From the NCBI RefSeq assembly GCF_900110895.1, contig NZ_FOIQ01000005.1, forward strand, positions 1-64,000: DNA of 64,000 nt. The letters run 5' to 3'. The stretch is from Prevotella aff. ruminicola Tc2-24 (GTDB taxonomy: Bacteria > Bacteroidota > Bacteroidia > Bacteroidales > Bacteroidaceae). The notes under the pieces were generated by a model. The model saw only the letters and a list, made by a program, of their open reading frames with translations, was not told the origin of the DNA and ran no database searches. The translations under genes were made by a program, and so were the position numbers. Position 1 is the stretch's first letter; every line of letters starts with the position of its first letter. This document shows, piece by piece, positions 17,999 through 27,596 of this stretch.

Positions 17999-18265
17999 TT
18001 ATTTCATCAAATCGGTTACGTAAGGCAGCAGTGCGATCTGGCGGGCACGCTTCACGGCCTGAGCCACACGACGCTGATACTTCAGAGATGTTCCGGTGAT
18101 ACGGCGGGGAAGAATCTTACCCTGCTCATTGAGGAACTTCTTCAGGAACTCGGGATCCTTGTAGTCAATGTACTTGATACCGCTCTTCTTGAAACGGCAA
18201 TACTTCTTCTTCTTCGTGTCGATAGAAGGAGCTGTCAAATAACGGATTTCACTTTGCTCTGCCAT
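17999..18265 (-). CDS. rpsR: 30S ribosomal protein S18
   Basis: 88-aa small-subunit protein that pairs with S6. The canonical core [30 protein letters not shown] is complete. It lies 3 nt after rpsF, in the standard order rpsF-rpsR-rplI. Confidence 0.97.
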   Translation of the reverse strand: MAEQSEIRYLTAPSIDTKKKKYCRFKKSGIKYIDYKDPEFLKKFLNEQGKILPRRITGTSLKYQRRVAQAVKRARQIALLPYVTDLMK

Positions 18266-18268
18266 AGT

Positions 18269-18613
18269 TTAAGCCTCCTCTTTTTTACCAAGCTTTGCGC
18301 GACGCTTCTCGGCGTACTCTGCAGCATACTTGTCAAGTTTAACTGTCTGGAAACGGATTACTTTCTCGTCACGACGGAAAGCTGTCTCCAGAGTCTTAAT
18401 CACTTCAGGCTCAGCCTTGAACTCTATCAGGCAGTAGAAACCTGTAGACTTCTTCTCGATAGCATAAGCCATCTTCTTCAATCCCCAGGCCTCTTCGTTA
18501 ATAATCTCTGCACCCTTGTCGGTGAGGACTTTCTTGAATTTTGCGGCCGTTTCCTTCATCTGATCATCAGACAAAACGGGAGTTAAAATGAAAACGGTTT
18601 CGTATTGATTCAT
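18269..18613 (-). CDS. rpsF: 30S ribosomal protein S6
   Basis: 114-aa small-subunit protein; N-terminal [15 protein letters not shown] and [17 protein letters not shown] are typical. First gene of the operon. A TACCTTTG -7 element lies at 18659-18666 (minus), about 45 nt upstream; I do not see a matching -33. Confidence 0.96.
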   Translation of the reverse strand: MNQYETVFILTPVLSDDQMKETAAKFKKVLTDKGAEIINEEAWGLKKMAYAIEKKSTGFYCLIEFKAEPEVIKTLETAFRRDEKVIRFQTVKLDKYAAEYAEKRRAKLGKKEEA

Positions 18614-18726
18614 ACTACGTTAATAAATAAAAAATTAATAATGTGCTTAAAGCGGCTGCAAAGGTACGAATTTTAGTTTATAGTTTATAGATTATAGATT
18701 ACAGTTATGACCACTTTTAAGATTAT

Positions 18727-18906
18727 TTAATATTTACCACCTTTTTTCTGTTGCCGAATGTGCAGAATCACACCAGAGACGACCAACAGAAGTCCGACCA
18801 GCAATATGAGGTTGGAAGAGGTCCAACCTGCAACATAACTAATCATCAAAAGGAGGGCGCCGATTACAATCAGCGCCACTCCCATATAGTCTAACAGAGT
18901 CTTCAT
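18727..18906 (-). CDS. Small two-helix membrane protein
   Basis: 59-aa protein with two hydrophobic helices (about residues 8-26 and 33-51) and a basic C-terminal tail (RQQKKGGKY), so probably an inner-membrane hairpin with both ends cytoplasmic. The ATG at 18906 has a GGAG about 9 nt upstream; an in-frame TTG at 18921 is less likely. It starts 24 nt after the RprY-type regulator stop and is probably co-transcribed, which hints at a role tied to the two-component system. No family recognised. Confidence 0.65.
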   Translation of the reverse strand: MKTLLDYMGVALIVIGALLLMISYVAGWTSSNLILLVGLLLVVSGVILHIRQQKKGGKY

Positions 18907-18929
18907 ATCTATCAACTCCAAACTATCGA

Positions 18930-19628
18930 TTATTCCTCCTCTGGAGTAATCAGTTTGTATCCCTTACCATGGATATTGATAATCTCAATCTGACTATCCT
19001 CTTTCAGATGCTTACGCAACTTCGTGATATAGACATCCATTGAACGGGCATTGAAATAATTGTCATCGATCCATATGGTCTTTAGAGCGAAATCACGCTG
19101 CAGGATCTCGTTCGCATGACTACAAAGCAGAGCGAGCAACTCGTTCTCCTTCGTTGTGAGCTTTGTCTGCTTATCTCCGATGGTGAGCAACTGCTTCTGG
19201 GTATCGAAGGTAAACTTTCCGATATGATATACGGTAGACTCCTTGCTCTTCTTTCCCTTGGTACGACGAAGAATCGCTTCAATACGGAATACAAGCTCCT
19301 CCATAGAGAAAGGCTTGGTAATGTAGTCATCAGCGCCGAGCTTGAAACCTTCAAGGATATCTTCCTTCAGTATCTTGGCAGTGAGGAAGATAATGGGCAC
19401 ATCCGCATTAGCTGCACGAATCTCCTGAGCCAATGTGAAGCCATCCTTCTTAGGCATCATCACGTCGAGCACACAGATATCAAACTTGGCCTTGAGGAAA
19501 GCCTTAAAGCCAGCCTCACCATCGGCACAGAGTTCTGCTACAAAGCCTTTGGCCTGCAAATACTCACGAAGCAACATTCCGAGGTTCTCATCGTCCTCGC
19601 AAAGCAAGATTTTCAGTTTTTCTTCCAT
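18930..19628 (-). CDS. rprY: OmpR-family response regulator (RprY-like)
   Basis: 232-aa regulator. Receiver domain: acidic pair in LLCEDDENLGML, phospho-acceptor Asp in FDICVLDVMMPKKDG, conserved Thr in IIFLTAK, Lys in DYITKPFSMEEL. C-terminal winged helix (TTKENELLALLCSHAN ... YITKLRKHLKED). The 19628 ATG is chosen because residues before it are not receiver-like and the histidine kinase ends just upstream at 19658. With the kinase it matches the RprX/RprY pair known from Bacteroides. Confidence 0.9.
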   Translation of the reverse strand: MEEKLKILLCEDDENLGMLLREYLQAKGFVAELCADGEAGFKAFLKAKFDICVLDVMMPKKDGFTLAQEIRAANADVPIIFLTAKILKEDILEGFKLGADDYITKPFSMEELVFRIEAILRRTKGKKSKESTVYHIGKFTFDTQKQLLTIGDKQTKLTTKENELLALLCSHANEILQRDFALKTIWIDDNYFNARSMDVYITKLRKHLKEDSQIEIINIHGKGYKLITPEEE

Positions 19629-19657
19629 AATCGTTCTCTTTATTAAATTGTGAATAA

Positions 19658-21214
19658 TTAGTCTTCCTTTAATGTCGGCAATGACACGGTAAACGTTGTG
19701 CCCTTCCCCAGTTCGCTTTCGCACTTGATCTCTCCCTCATGCAGATTGATGATCTTTTTCACATAAGCAAGGCCCAAGCCGAACCCTTTCACATCATGTA
19801 CATTTCCTGTATGCACGCGATAGAATTTGTCGAAGATCTTCTTGACATTCTCCTTCTTGATACCAAGTCCTGTATCACGGATGCTGAAGCACAAGCGATC
19901 TCTCTCGTTCCACGTGCGGATATAGAGGTCAAGAGGCTGGTCGGGCTTACGGTATTTCACCGCATTGTCCATCAGGTTGGTGATAGCATTCTGGAAATGC
20001 ACCTCATCGACGTATATGCCAGAATCCACCGCCTCAATATCTGTATATATCCTGCCACCGGTATGTTCCACACGCAAGGAGAAAGTACCGGCAATTGATT
20101 CAAGTAACTCATTAAGGTCGAGTTCTTTCTTCTTGAAAGAAGCCGTCTGGCGATCAAACATCGACATCTGGAGTACTTTCTCTACTAGGAAGCGTAAGCG
20201 CTTCGACTCATCGTTGATCACGCCACCCAGATGTTTCATCATATGCTGGCTCTTCTCCACCGAATCGTCGTTGAGCATCTGGGCTGCCAGTGAGATACTA
20301 GAGATTGGCGTCTTCAGCTCATGCGTCATATTATTGATAAAGTCGTTCTTAATCTCTGTATAGCGTTTCTGTCTGAAGATGACGAAGATCGTGAAGATAA
20401 ACGTGAGCAGCAGCACAACGGTAAAAACCATCGCAGGAATCATGAACCTGACACTTGAGAATATATATGAGTTCATGTCAGGGAAGTGGATCTTCACCAC
20501 ACCCATCTTCGATGACGGGTCGTTACGGAACAGAGTCTGCTTATATGTATACTCCTCCCCTTCTTCTGTATAGTCCGGGCAACGATACACCTCGCGTCCA
20601 TCGGCAGTTTCCACCCGAAAATGATAGGGGATATTAATACCATTGTTCATCAATTCGGCACGGATATCCTGATCAAGGAGTTTGAAATTGACACGCTCCT
20701 TCAGGGGCTTGTCACTGGCCGTATAGAGGATATTATATACAACTTCATCGAGCAGTGCTTTCTGATAGACATAGCGGTTACGAACGATCTCCTGAAGTGA
20801 TTTAGAAGCCTCAGAGATAGAGTTCTTGTCAGTACGCAAGATCATAGCCTTAGGTACATTTGCCGGCTTGATGGCAAATGTCTTCAACTCGAAAGAGGAA
20901 TAAACCGTTCCGTCATCGGCAGCTACTGCGAACTGATGGCTCTGTTTGATGGTACCGTCGAGTCCGTCAACCATGACAGAATCCTGTCTGACAGCTCTAC
21001 GTTCTGTCTGTCTGACATCCTTCTCCAGATAACGAAGCGTCTCGTTCATCTCCAGATTCCGCGATGCCTGGTAGAGGCTACGGTTCACAGACTCATCAAA
21101 CTGTTCTTTCTTCATCTTCGCCATCTCCTCGATATAGGAGATTTGAAGAAGGAGAAGTCCCACGAACGAGAGTCCCATGATTATCGCAATGATCCAAATT
21201 GTACTTTTCTTCAT
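19658..21214 (-). CDS. rprX: Sensor histidine kinase (RprX-like)
   Basis: 518-aa membrane kinase. Two membrane helices (about residues 7-26 and 255-285) bracket a periplasmic sensor domain of about 230 residues. H-box NNMTHELKTPISSI carries the phospho-histidine; N-box NAITNLMDNAVKY, G1 IRDTGLGI, F-box KIFDKFYRV and G2 GFGLGLAYVK are complete. A TATCTTTG -7 element (21223-21230 minus) ends 8 nt before the ATG, so the mRNA may have almost no leader. Upstream of and co-transcribed with the regulator (29-nt gap). Confidence 0.92.
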   Translation of the reverse strand: MKKSTIWIIAIIMGLSFVGLLLLQISYIEEMAKMKKEQFDESVNRSLYQASRNLEMNETLRYLEKDVRQTERRAVRQDSVMVDGLDGTIKQSHQFAVAADDGTVYSSFELKTFAIKPANVPKAMILRTDKNSISEASKSLQEIVRNRYVYQKALLDEVVYNILYTASDKPLKERVNFKLLDQDIRAELMNNGINIPYHFRVETADGREVYRCPDYTEEGEEYTYKQTLFRNDPSSKMGVVKIHFPDMNSYIFSSVRFMIPAMVFTVVLLLTFIFTIFVIFRQKRYTEIKNDFINNMTHELKTPISSISLAAQMLNDDSVEKSQHMMKHLGGVINDESKRLRFLVEKVLQMSMFDRQTASFKKKELDLNELLESIAGTFSLRVEHTGGRIYTDIEAVDSGIYVDEVHFQNAITNLMDNAVKYRKPDQPLDLYIRTWNERDRLCFSIRDTGLGIKKENVKKIFDKFYRVHTGNVHDVKGFGLGLAYVKKIINLHEGEIKCESELGKGTTFTVSLPTLKED

Positions 21215-21331
21215 ATCTGCAGCAAAGATATGCCATTTCTTAAAAAACAGTCTCTATTATGTTAATTATTTCTCGCATATTTTAAACAATTAACAGAATT
21301 ACATATTTATAGTTCTATTATTACAACTAAA

Positions 21332-21369
21332 CAAAAAAAAGAAGGATGGAACGTGATGCTCCATCCTTC
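21332..21369 (-). terminator. Terminator of the EF-G paralogue gene
   Basis: A 10-bp stem (21341-21350 with 21360-21369) with a 9-nt loop is followed on the minus strand by eight or nine T residues. Confidence 0.85.
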
Positions 21370-21393
21370 TCGTTTTCAAATATTGTACGAAGA

Positions 21394-23553
21394 TTAATCC
21401 TCTTCCTTCATCTCCTCCTCGTGCTGCTTGATGAGTGCCTGCTGTATATCATTCGGAACGAGTTCGTATGAAGCGAACTTCGTGGTGAACGATGCGCGGC
21501 CACCTGTCAGTGAACTTAATGCAATAGAATAGCTAGAGAGTTCTTTAAGGGGGATCTTAGCAGTTAACTTCTGATAACCAGCCTCGGAATCCATACCCAT
21601 GATGATGGCACGACGTCCCTGCAGGTCGCTCATGACATCACCCATATAGTCGGCAGGCACGAGCACTTCAAGATCGTAGATTGGCTCAAGCACCTTCGGA
21701 CCTGCCTCCTTGAAAGCTGCAGAGAAGGCATTACGGGCAGCAAGCATGAACGAGAGCTCATTAGAATCAACCGGGTGCATCTTTCCATCGTAGACGATAA
21801 CACGTACATCACGAGCATACGAACCGGTAAGTGGTCCCTGTTCCATACGTTCCATGACACCCTTCAAAATAGCGGGCATAAAGCGAAGATCGATAGCACC
21901 ACCAACAACAGAGTTGATGAAGACAAGCTTACCACCCCAGTCTAAGTCAATCTCTTCCTTGCCCTTGATATTCATCTTGAATTCCTGACCGTTAATCTTG
22001 AATGATGTAGGATCAGGCATACCTTCTGTATAAGGCTCCACAATAAGATGAACTTCACCAAACTGACCAGCACCACCCGACTGTTTCTTATGACGATAGT
22101 CGGCACGAGCCATCTTCGTGATGGTCTCACGATACGGAATCTTCGGTTCAATATACTCAATCTGGATCTTCTCATTATTTTCCATACGCCACTTTAGGGT
22201 ACGCAGGTGGAACTCGCCTTGTCCGTGGACAATAATCTGGCGCAACTCCTTCGATTGCTCAACAACCCATGTCGGATCCTCCTGACGCATCTTCTGCAAG
22301 GCAGCCATCATCTTCTCCGTCTCAGCCTCATTAACAGCCTTGATAGCACGTGAGAACTTTGAGTTAGGATACTTGATGAAATCAAAACGATTCTCGTCGT
22401 CCTTTGCATTCAGTGTGTTACCCGTCTTCACATCCTTTAGTTTTACGGTACAGCCAATATCACCGGCCACAAGCTGATCTACCTGAATACGGTTAGCACC
22501 TGCACAAGCATAAATCGTGCCAATACGCTCTTTAGAACCACGGTCGGCATTGGTCAGATCGTCACCGCTCTTCACGACGCCGCTCATAACTTTGAAGTAA
22601 CTCACTTCACCGATATGAGGCTCAACACCAGTCTTAAAGAAATAAAGTGATGTGGGAGCAGAAGCATCGGCAGGCACATCTTTACCGGCCGCATTCTTGA
22701 CGACAGGCATCTCACTAACGAACGGAACAACGTTACCAAGGAACTCCATCAGACGACGGACACCCATATCACGACCTGCACAGACACAGAACACAGGGAA
22801 GATGGAACGTGTCACAAGACCCTTACGGATACCCTCACGCATCTCATCCTCTGTCAGGTCCTCACTCTCAAAGAATTTCTCCATGAGGGTGTCGTCACCC
22901 GCAGCAGCAGCCTCAACAAGAGCTGCCTTCATCTCCTTAGCCTTCTCCAACTGATCAGCAGGAATATCTTCAATGATAGGAGCACCACCTTCAGGCTTCC
23001 AAGAGTATTTCTTCATCAACAGCACATCTATAACGGCGTTGAATCCTGCTCCAGTAGCAATAGGATACTGCACCGGCACGCAATTCGGGCCATAGACCTC
23101 CTTCAACTGTCCGAGAATCTGATCGAAATCGCAGTTATCGCGGTCCAACTGGTTGACGAGGAAGATCACAGGTTTCTTCAGTTTCTCTGTGTTACGGAAA
23201 GCGTTCATCGTACCGACCTCCGGACCATACTGTCCATTGACAAGAATTACAGCCTGATCGGTAACATTAAGAGCGGTAATAGCACCACCCACGAAGTCGT
23301 CGCTACCCGGGCAATCGATAATATTTAGTTTCTTATTATTCCATTCCACATGAAAAACGGTTGAGAAGACTGAATAACCGTACTCCTGTTCCACGGGGAA
23401 ATAATCACTGACGGTGTTCTTCTGCTCAACCGAACCACGACGTTTGATGATACCAGCTTCGAAAAGCATACTTTCGGCAAGAGTAGTCTTGCCGCTACCC
23501 GCACTGCCAATGAGTGCGATGTTTTTAATCTCGTTTGTTTGATATACTTTCAT
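21394..23553 (-). CDS. Elongation factor G paralogue (EF-G2-like)
   Basis: 719-aa translational GTPase-like protein with the five-domain EF-G layout. The G1 loop GSAGSGKT (residues 16-23) is intact, but G3 reads DCPGSDDF (80-87), with Ser84 where canonical EF-G has the catalytic His (DTPGHVDF). G4 is NQLD rather than NKxD, and the switch I RGITI is replaced by YGYSV. Domain IV (HKKQSGGAGQFGEVHL, PVDSNELSFMLAARNAF) is well kept. An EF-G2 of Bacteroides thetaiotaomicron has been reported to act without GTP hydrolysis and to support gut colonisation; this protein is plausibly the same type. It is not the housekeeping fusA, which normally sits in the str operon. Confidence 0.9.
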   Translation of the reverse strand: MKVYQTNEIKNIALIGSAGSGKTTLAESMLFEAGIIKRRGSVEQKNTVSDYFPVEQEYGYSVFSTVFHVEWNNKKLNIIDCPGSDDFVGGAITALNVTDQAVILVNGQYGPEVGTMNAFRNTEKLKKPVIFLVNQLDRDNCDFDQILGQLKEVYGPNCVPVQYPIATGAGFNAVIDVLLMKKYSWKPEGGAPIIEDIPADQLEKAKEMKAALVEAAAAGDDTLMEKFFESEDLTEDEMREGIRKGLVTRSIFPVFCVCAGRDMGVRRLMEFLGNVVPFVSEMPVVKNAAGKDVPADASAPTSLYFFKTGVEPHIGEVSYFKVMSGVVKSGDDLTNADRGSKERIGTIYACAGANRIQVDQLVAGDIGCTVKLKDVKTGNTLNAKDDENRFDFIKYPNSKFSRAIKAVNEAETEKMMAALQKMRQEDPTWVVEQSKELRQIIVHGQGEFHLRTLKWRMENNEKIQIEYIEPKIPYRETITKMARADYRHKKQSGGAGQFGEVHLIVEPYTEGMPDPTSFKINGQEFKMNIKGKEEIDLDWGGKLVFINSVVGGAIDLRFMPAILKGVMERMEQGPLTGSYARDVRVIVYDGKMHPVDSNELSFMLAARNAFSAAFKEAGPKVLEPIYDLEVLVPADYMGDVMSDLQGRRAIIMGMDSEAGYQKLTAKIPLKELSSYSIALSSLTGGRASFTTKFASYELVPNDIQQALIKQHEEEMKEED

Positions 23554-23689
23554 ATCACTATAGTTTTAGGTAAATAATGGTTTCGTGGGGGACGAAATTA
23601 GGCATTTTTCCACAAATTACCAAAGAAATCTTTCAAATATTAAACATAATTAGTAATTTTGCCGAAATAAAATACACTCCCCCTCAAAT

Positions 23690-24808
23690 ATGGCAGGCAT
23701 CTACATTCATATTCCTTTCTGTAAGACACGTTGTATCTATTGTGGATTCTATTCTTCAACCCGACTCGAGTGGAGGCAATCGTATATTGATGCCGTATGT
23801 AAGGAGATGGAACTTAGGCACAAAGAGCTGACGGCAGATGATGGGAATACGAACATTTCCACCATCTATCTTGGTGGAGGAACGCCATCTCTGTTAACGC
23901 CTTCACAGATAGAGCAACTTTTTCACACCGTCTATCGTTTTTTTTCTGTTGCGGATAATGCCGAGGTAACAATGGAGTGCAATCCGGACGATGTGACGGA
24001 GGATTTTGCCAAAGAGCTCTGCCTACTCCCCGTAAACCGAGTCAGTATGGGTGCCCAGACGTTCAATAACCAGAGACTGAAATTGCTACGACGCAGGCAC
24101 TCGGCGCACCAGGTGACGAGTGCAACAGAAAGACTGAGGACCGCAGGAATCTGTAATATCAGTATAGATCTGATGTACGGTTTCCCGGGAGAGACACAAG
24201 AAGAATGGGATGAAGACATTCGTCAGGCTCTGGCACTTCAGCCAGAACATCTTTCAGCATACTGTCTCATGATTGAAGAAGGCACTCCACTTTACCAGAT
24301 GCAGACAGAACAAGCAGACGAGGAAACCGAACGAAAAATGTACGAGACACTTATTGATCGATTGGAAGAAGCCGGATACGAGCATTATGAGATATCTAAC
24401 TTCGCCAGACCAGGGTATCGTTCTCATCATAACAGCAGTTACTGGACAGGCATCCCCTACCTCGGTTTCGGTGCAGCCGCACATTCCTACGACATCAAGA
24501 GTCGCAGTTGGAATATCTCGGATATCAATCTGTATATAGAAGGTCTCAGAAACGGACAACGTATCTTCGAAGAAGAAATACTTAATAAGGACACCAGATA
24601 CAACGATATGGTGACAGTGGCACTGAGAACACGAGAGGGGTTGGATCTTACGCAACTCTCAGAGGAACAAGCTTCTTATTGTCGAAAGAATGCTACACCC
24701 TATATCAAGAGAGGATGGCTAAAAGAACACGAAGGAAGAATCCGGCTCACCCGCGAAGGTCTCTTCGTCAGTGATTTGATTATGAGTGAGCTAATGGTTG
24801 TAGACTAA
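23690..24808 (+). CDS. hemW: Radical SAM heme chaperone HemW
   Basis: 372 aa. N-terminal radical SAM motif CKTRCIYCGF (CxxxCxxC) without the extra cysteine (CxxxCxxCxC) of true oxygen-independent coproporphyrinogen oxidase HemN, which points to the heme-trafficking HemW class. GGGTPSLL, NPDDV and HLSAYCLMIEEGTPL are family features. A TAATTTTG -7 element lies at 23654-23661. The 3' end overlaps the convergent gene by 4 nt. Confidence 0.9.
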   Translation: MAGIYIHIPFCKTRCIYCGFYSSTRLEWRQSYIDAVCKEMELRHKELTADDGNTNISTIYLGGGTPSLLTPSQIEQLFHTVYRFFSVADNAEVTMECNPDDVTEDFAKELCLLPVNRVSMGAQTFNNQRLKLLRRRHSAHQVTSATERLRTAGICNISIDLMYGFPGETQEEWDEDIRQALALQPEHLSAYCLMIEEGTPLYQMQTEQADEETERKMYETLIDRLEEAGYEHYEISNFARPGYRSHHNSSYWTGIPYLGFGAAAHSYDIKSRSWNISDINLYIEGLRNGQRIFEEEILNKDTRYNDMVTVALRTREGLDLTQLSEEQASYCRKNATPYIKRGWLKEHEGRIRLTREGLFVSDLIMSELMVVD

Positions 24809-25749
24809 ATAGATTCCTGCAGCATCAGACGACAGATGGCAAAGATATAATACGCTATCAAGAGAGGGTAACCTATATAATATAATGTAGTAATGCTGAA
24901 TACCACATAATCGACAGCACAGATAGCAGCCAAACCGCCTAAGTATAGAATCGTTTCACCCAGAGAGAGATGTCTCGACACATCGTCGACCGTAGCAATG
25001 GCAACAATGACAATAGCCCAAACAGAAGAGACAAACAAGCCCAAATGAAGCGGTAATGCAAATGGATTAAGCGATGGATGATAATAGAAATGCCGCCACG
25101 ACTCTGGTCCGAACAATTGAATAGAGCTATAAAGCACCGCCGACGATGCAACCAACAGACACAGGGTTGTCGGATAGAACGAGGGAATATCATTAAAATG
25201 CACAATCTTCGCTCCCTTCCGTAAAAGACGGCGTACCCCATAGGCTGCCACGATTACGACACAGAAAGCCAAGAAGACAAGCAGGTGAACATCAGAAAAG
25301 ATATCAATAAACTGACTAATCGGATCGTCGGGAGACACCTTTGCCAGTAGTTCCGACTCATGAACCCACCCAAAGGTTAACTGATCACGAGCTACCTTCA
25401 CCCAAACAGAATCTATAGAGTCGGCTGAGATGGTCCTAATGTCAGCTACAACGATATGTTCGTGTCTGCGGAGGACTATGGAGTCTTTTTGCCTTTCCAT
25501 CCCCACCGACTCGATCTCAACTGACACCACATCAGGTATGTCCATTCCTTCCGGTTGCTGTTCGACAACGACCAAGGAATCGCCTGTTACAACAAAATTA
25601 TAATTCTGCGAATAATGATGGGTGGTGTAGAAAGATATCGAATCAAGCTGTTGTCTGGTAAGATCCCAGGCATCAGGTGTCAATGGTCCCTTGTTATAAC
25701 ATCCCGTAAAGAGGAACGAAAGAAGGAGGAGTCTAACAATGGTCCGCAT
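24805..25749 (-). CDS. Lipoprotein with multi-helix membrane domain, unknown function
   Basis: 314 aa, family not recognised. N-terminal signal with lipobox LFTGC; a periplasmic beta-rich domain (residues about 20-145) resembling an SH3-like fold (ends KVARDQLTFGWVHESEL); then five or six membrane helices (from about residue 160 to the end). A combination of lipid anchor and polytopic domain is odd; the first helix may instead be an uncleaved anchor. Its start overlaps the U32 gene by 17 nt, making it the last gene of the large minus-strand array. Confidence 0.7.
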   Translation of the reverse strand: MRTIVRLLLLSFLFTGCYNKGPLTPDAWDLTRQQLDSISFYTTHHYSQNYNFVVTGDSLVVVEQQPEGMDIPDVVSVEIESVGMERQKDSIVLRRHEHIVVADIRTISADSIDSVWVKVARDQLTFGWVHESELLAKVSPDDPISQFIDIFSDVHLLVFLAFCVVIVAAYGVRRLLRKGAKIVHFNDIPSFYPTTLCLLVASSAVLYSSIQLFGPESWRHFYYHPSLNPFALPLHLGLFVSSVWAIVIVAIATVDDVSRHLSLGETILYLGGLAAICAVDYVVFSITTLYYIGYPLLIAYYIFAICRLMLQESI

Positions 25750-27589
25750 AGATATTCATCTGGCAATGTTGACAATCAAACTCAAGACGGAAGCGACGAC
25801 CGTCGCCTAACATAAGAGACAGGGGTTCTCGCCATACAGGACGTTTTCCACCATGTTTCACGCAAAAGCCAAGACTGTAACGGAGACAATGGCGGCACTG
25901 CATAATCGGGCCGTTACCACCCTTCAGTTCAAAGGCCGTGAGATCTGCAAAGCCATAGAAATCGCGTGCGAGTCGATTAGATATATTATATAGGTAAGGA
26001 TATGGATAGCCCGCATGGTCTTTCTCGTCATGAGCAACAGAAAGACGCGTTTGTTTATCACAATCGGAATCACCATCCTTACTTAATAGTTCTACGAGTT
26101 GTCGTCGCATTTCAGACAGCAAACTATTCGGAATAAAATAATTAAAGTCTGACGGGATTTCAATATCCTTACATTCATATATAGTATCTCCAAGCTTTGT
26201 CAGTTGGCGGACCAGATTCTCGCGGGGAGACTTCTGTGCTTGTTGGTGCTCTGCCGGAAAGTGAAGAGAAACACGCGAACCATGAAGAAGAGCACTAAAC
26301 TCAAATCCATCGTCGGCAACAGAGAGAGAGAGGGTGATGGGAATCTTTCGGTAAGCACTGGGCTTTGACAGAAGCCGTTCAAACTCCTGATCACTGTTTC
26401 TATAGAGTCGCATTCCAGGACGCAGTCCCTGAGGCATCTTATACGGATAGATGCGATTACTGACAACGCGATTGGCACGAAATCCCTCGAATTGAACTTC
26501 TGTTTGGGGGGACGAGGCGGATGACTTTGCAGAACGTAGATAACAAAGGCCATCACCATTGGAGAAACTTACCACACCCGCCACATTGAAGGAATCACCA
26601 CGAATCTCCTTCACGGTTCCGACATACTCACCAATAGCCTTAGGGGTATCAAAGGAAGCAATGGCTGGCTGACGTCCATTGGCGAAGTAGGTCGTATAGC
26701 CACGATTGAACGTCTTATTCAGATTCGGTTCAAATGTATAGTTACAATGTCCTTGCGACGCACGGCAGTATTTATCGGGATAACGACGGATTATTTCATT
26801 CAGACGCTCACTATAGGCCGCCGTCACGTTTTTCACATAAGAGATATCCTTCAACCGGCCTTCGATCTTAAACGATGTAGCTCCTGCCGCAATAAGTCTT
26901 TCCAGATTATCACTCTGGTTCATGTCTTTCAATGAAAGTAGATAACGTTCGTGTTCTATCTCTTTCTCGTCTGCGTCTATCAGTGAGAAACGCATTCGAC
27001 AGAACTGAGCACATTCACCACGATTGGCAGACCGACTAAAACAATGCTGAGAAGCATAACAGATTCCCGAATAGCATACACACAAGGCTCCGTGGACAAA
27101 CACCTCCAGTTCCATGTCTGGTACAGCACGGTGAATCTCCGCGATTTCCTCTATTGACAGTTCACGAGCTAGAACCGTCCTGGAAAAGCCAAGACTTCCA
27201 AGCCACTGCACTTTTCCCGCCGTTCGGTTATCGGTCTGAGTTGATGCATGAACACTCAGGGAAGTAAGAGATTCTTCCTTCAGCATCTGAAGTACGCCCA
27301 TGTCCTGCACAAGAATGGCATCCACGCCAGCGCTAGCTAACTCATGTAAGAGTTTCTGTGTGGCTTCCAACTCCTCATCATAAAGGATTGTATTGACTGT
27401 GACATAAACGCGAACACCAAAGGGATGAGCATATTCGCAAAGCTTGCGGATATCCTCCACGCTATTCCCAACGGCAGCACGAGCGCCGAAACGTGGCGCT
27501 CCGATATAGACGGCATCGGCACCGTGGTCTACAGCCGCGATGCCACATGCTAAATTCTTAGCCGGAGCAAGTAATTCCAGTTTCCTCAA
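25733..27589 (-). CDS. Peptidase U32 family protein (RlhA-like)
   Basis: 618 aa. N-terminal LLAPAKNLACGIAAVDHGADAVYIGAP and the U32 signature EVFVHGALCVCYSGICYAS, with downstream CAQFC, give the Cys set expected for an iron-sulfur cluster. U32 proteins with this long C-terminal extension resemble RlhA, which hydroxylates a 23S rRNA cytidine using prephenate; TrhP-type tRNA hydroxylation is the alternative. An actual protease role is unlikely. It begins 7 nt after the metA stop. Confidence 0.85.
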   Translation of the reverse strand: MRKLELLAPAKNLACGIAAVDHGADAVYIGAPRFGARAAVGNSVEDIRKLCEYAHPFGVRVYVTVNTILYDEELEATQKLLHELASAGVDAILVQDMGVLQMLKEESLTSLSVHASTQTDNRTAGKVQWLGSLGFSRTVLARELSIEEIAEIHRAVPDMELEVFVHGALCVCYSGICYASQHCFSRSANRGECAQFCRMRFSLIDADEKEIEHERYLLSLKDMNQSDNLERLIAAGATSFKIEGRLKDISYVKNVTAAYSERLNEIIRRYPDKYCRASQGHCNYTFEPNLNKTFNRGYTTYFANGRQPAIASFDTPKAIGEYVGTVKEIRGDSFNVAGVVSFSNGDGLCYLRSAKSSASSPQTEVQFEGFRANRVVSNRIYPYKMPQGLRPGMRLYRNSDQEFERLLSKPSAYRKIPITLSLSVADDGFEFSALLHGSRVSLHFPAEHQQAQKSPRENLVRQLTKLGDTIYECKDIEIPSDFNYFIPNSLLSEMRRQLVELLSKDGDSDCDKQTRLSVAHDEKDHAGYPYPYLYNISNRLARDFYGFADLTAFELKGGNGPIMQCRHCLRYSLGFCVKHGGKRPVWREPLSLMLGDGRRFRLEFDCQHCQMNIYADHC

Positions 27590-27596
27590 TTGTCAG

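Noticed and set aside
25733..27589. Collagenase PrtC-type virulence protease
   Set aside because: The U32 Cys motif and long C-terminal region fit RNA-hydroxylating enzymes; a collagenase role cannot be supported from the sequence.
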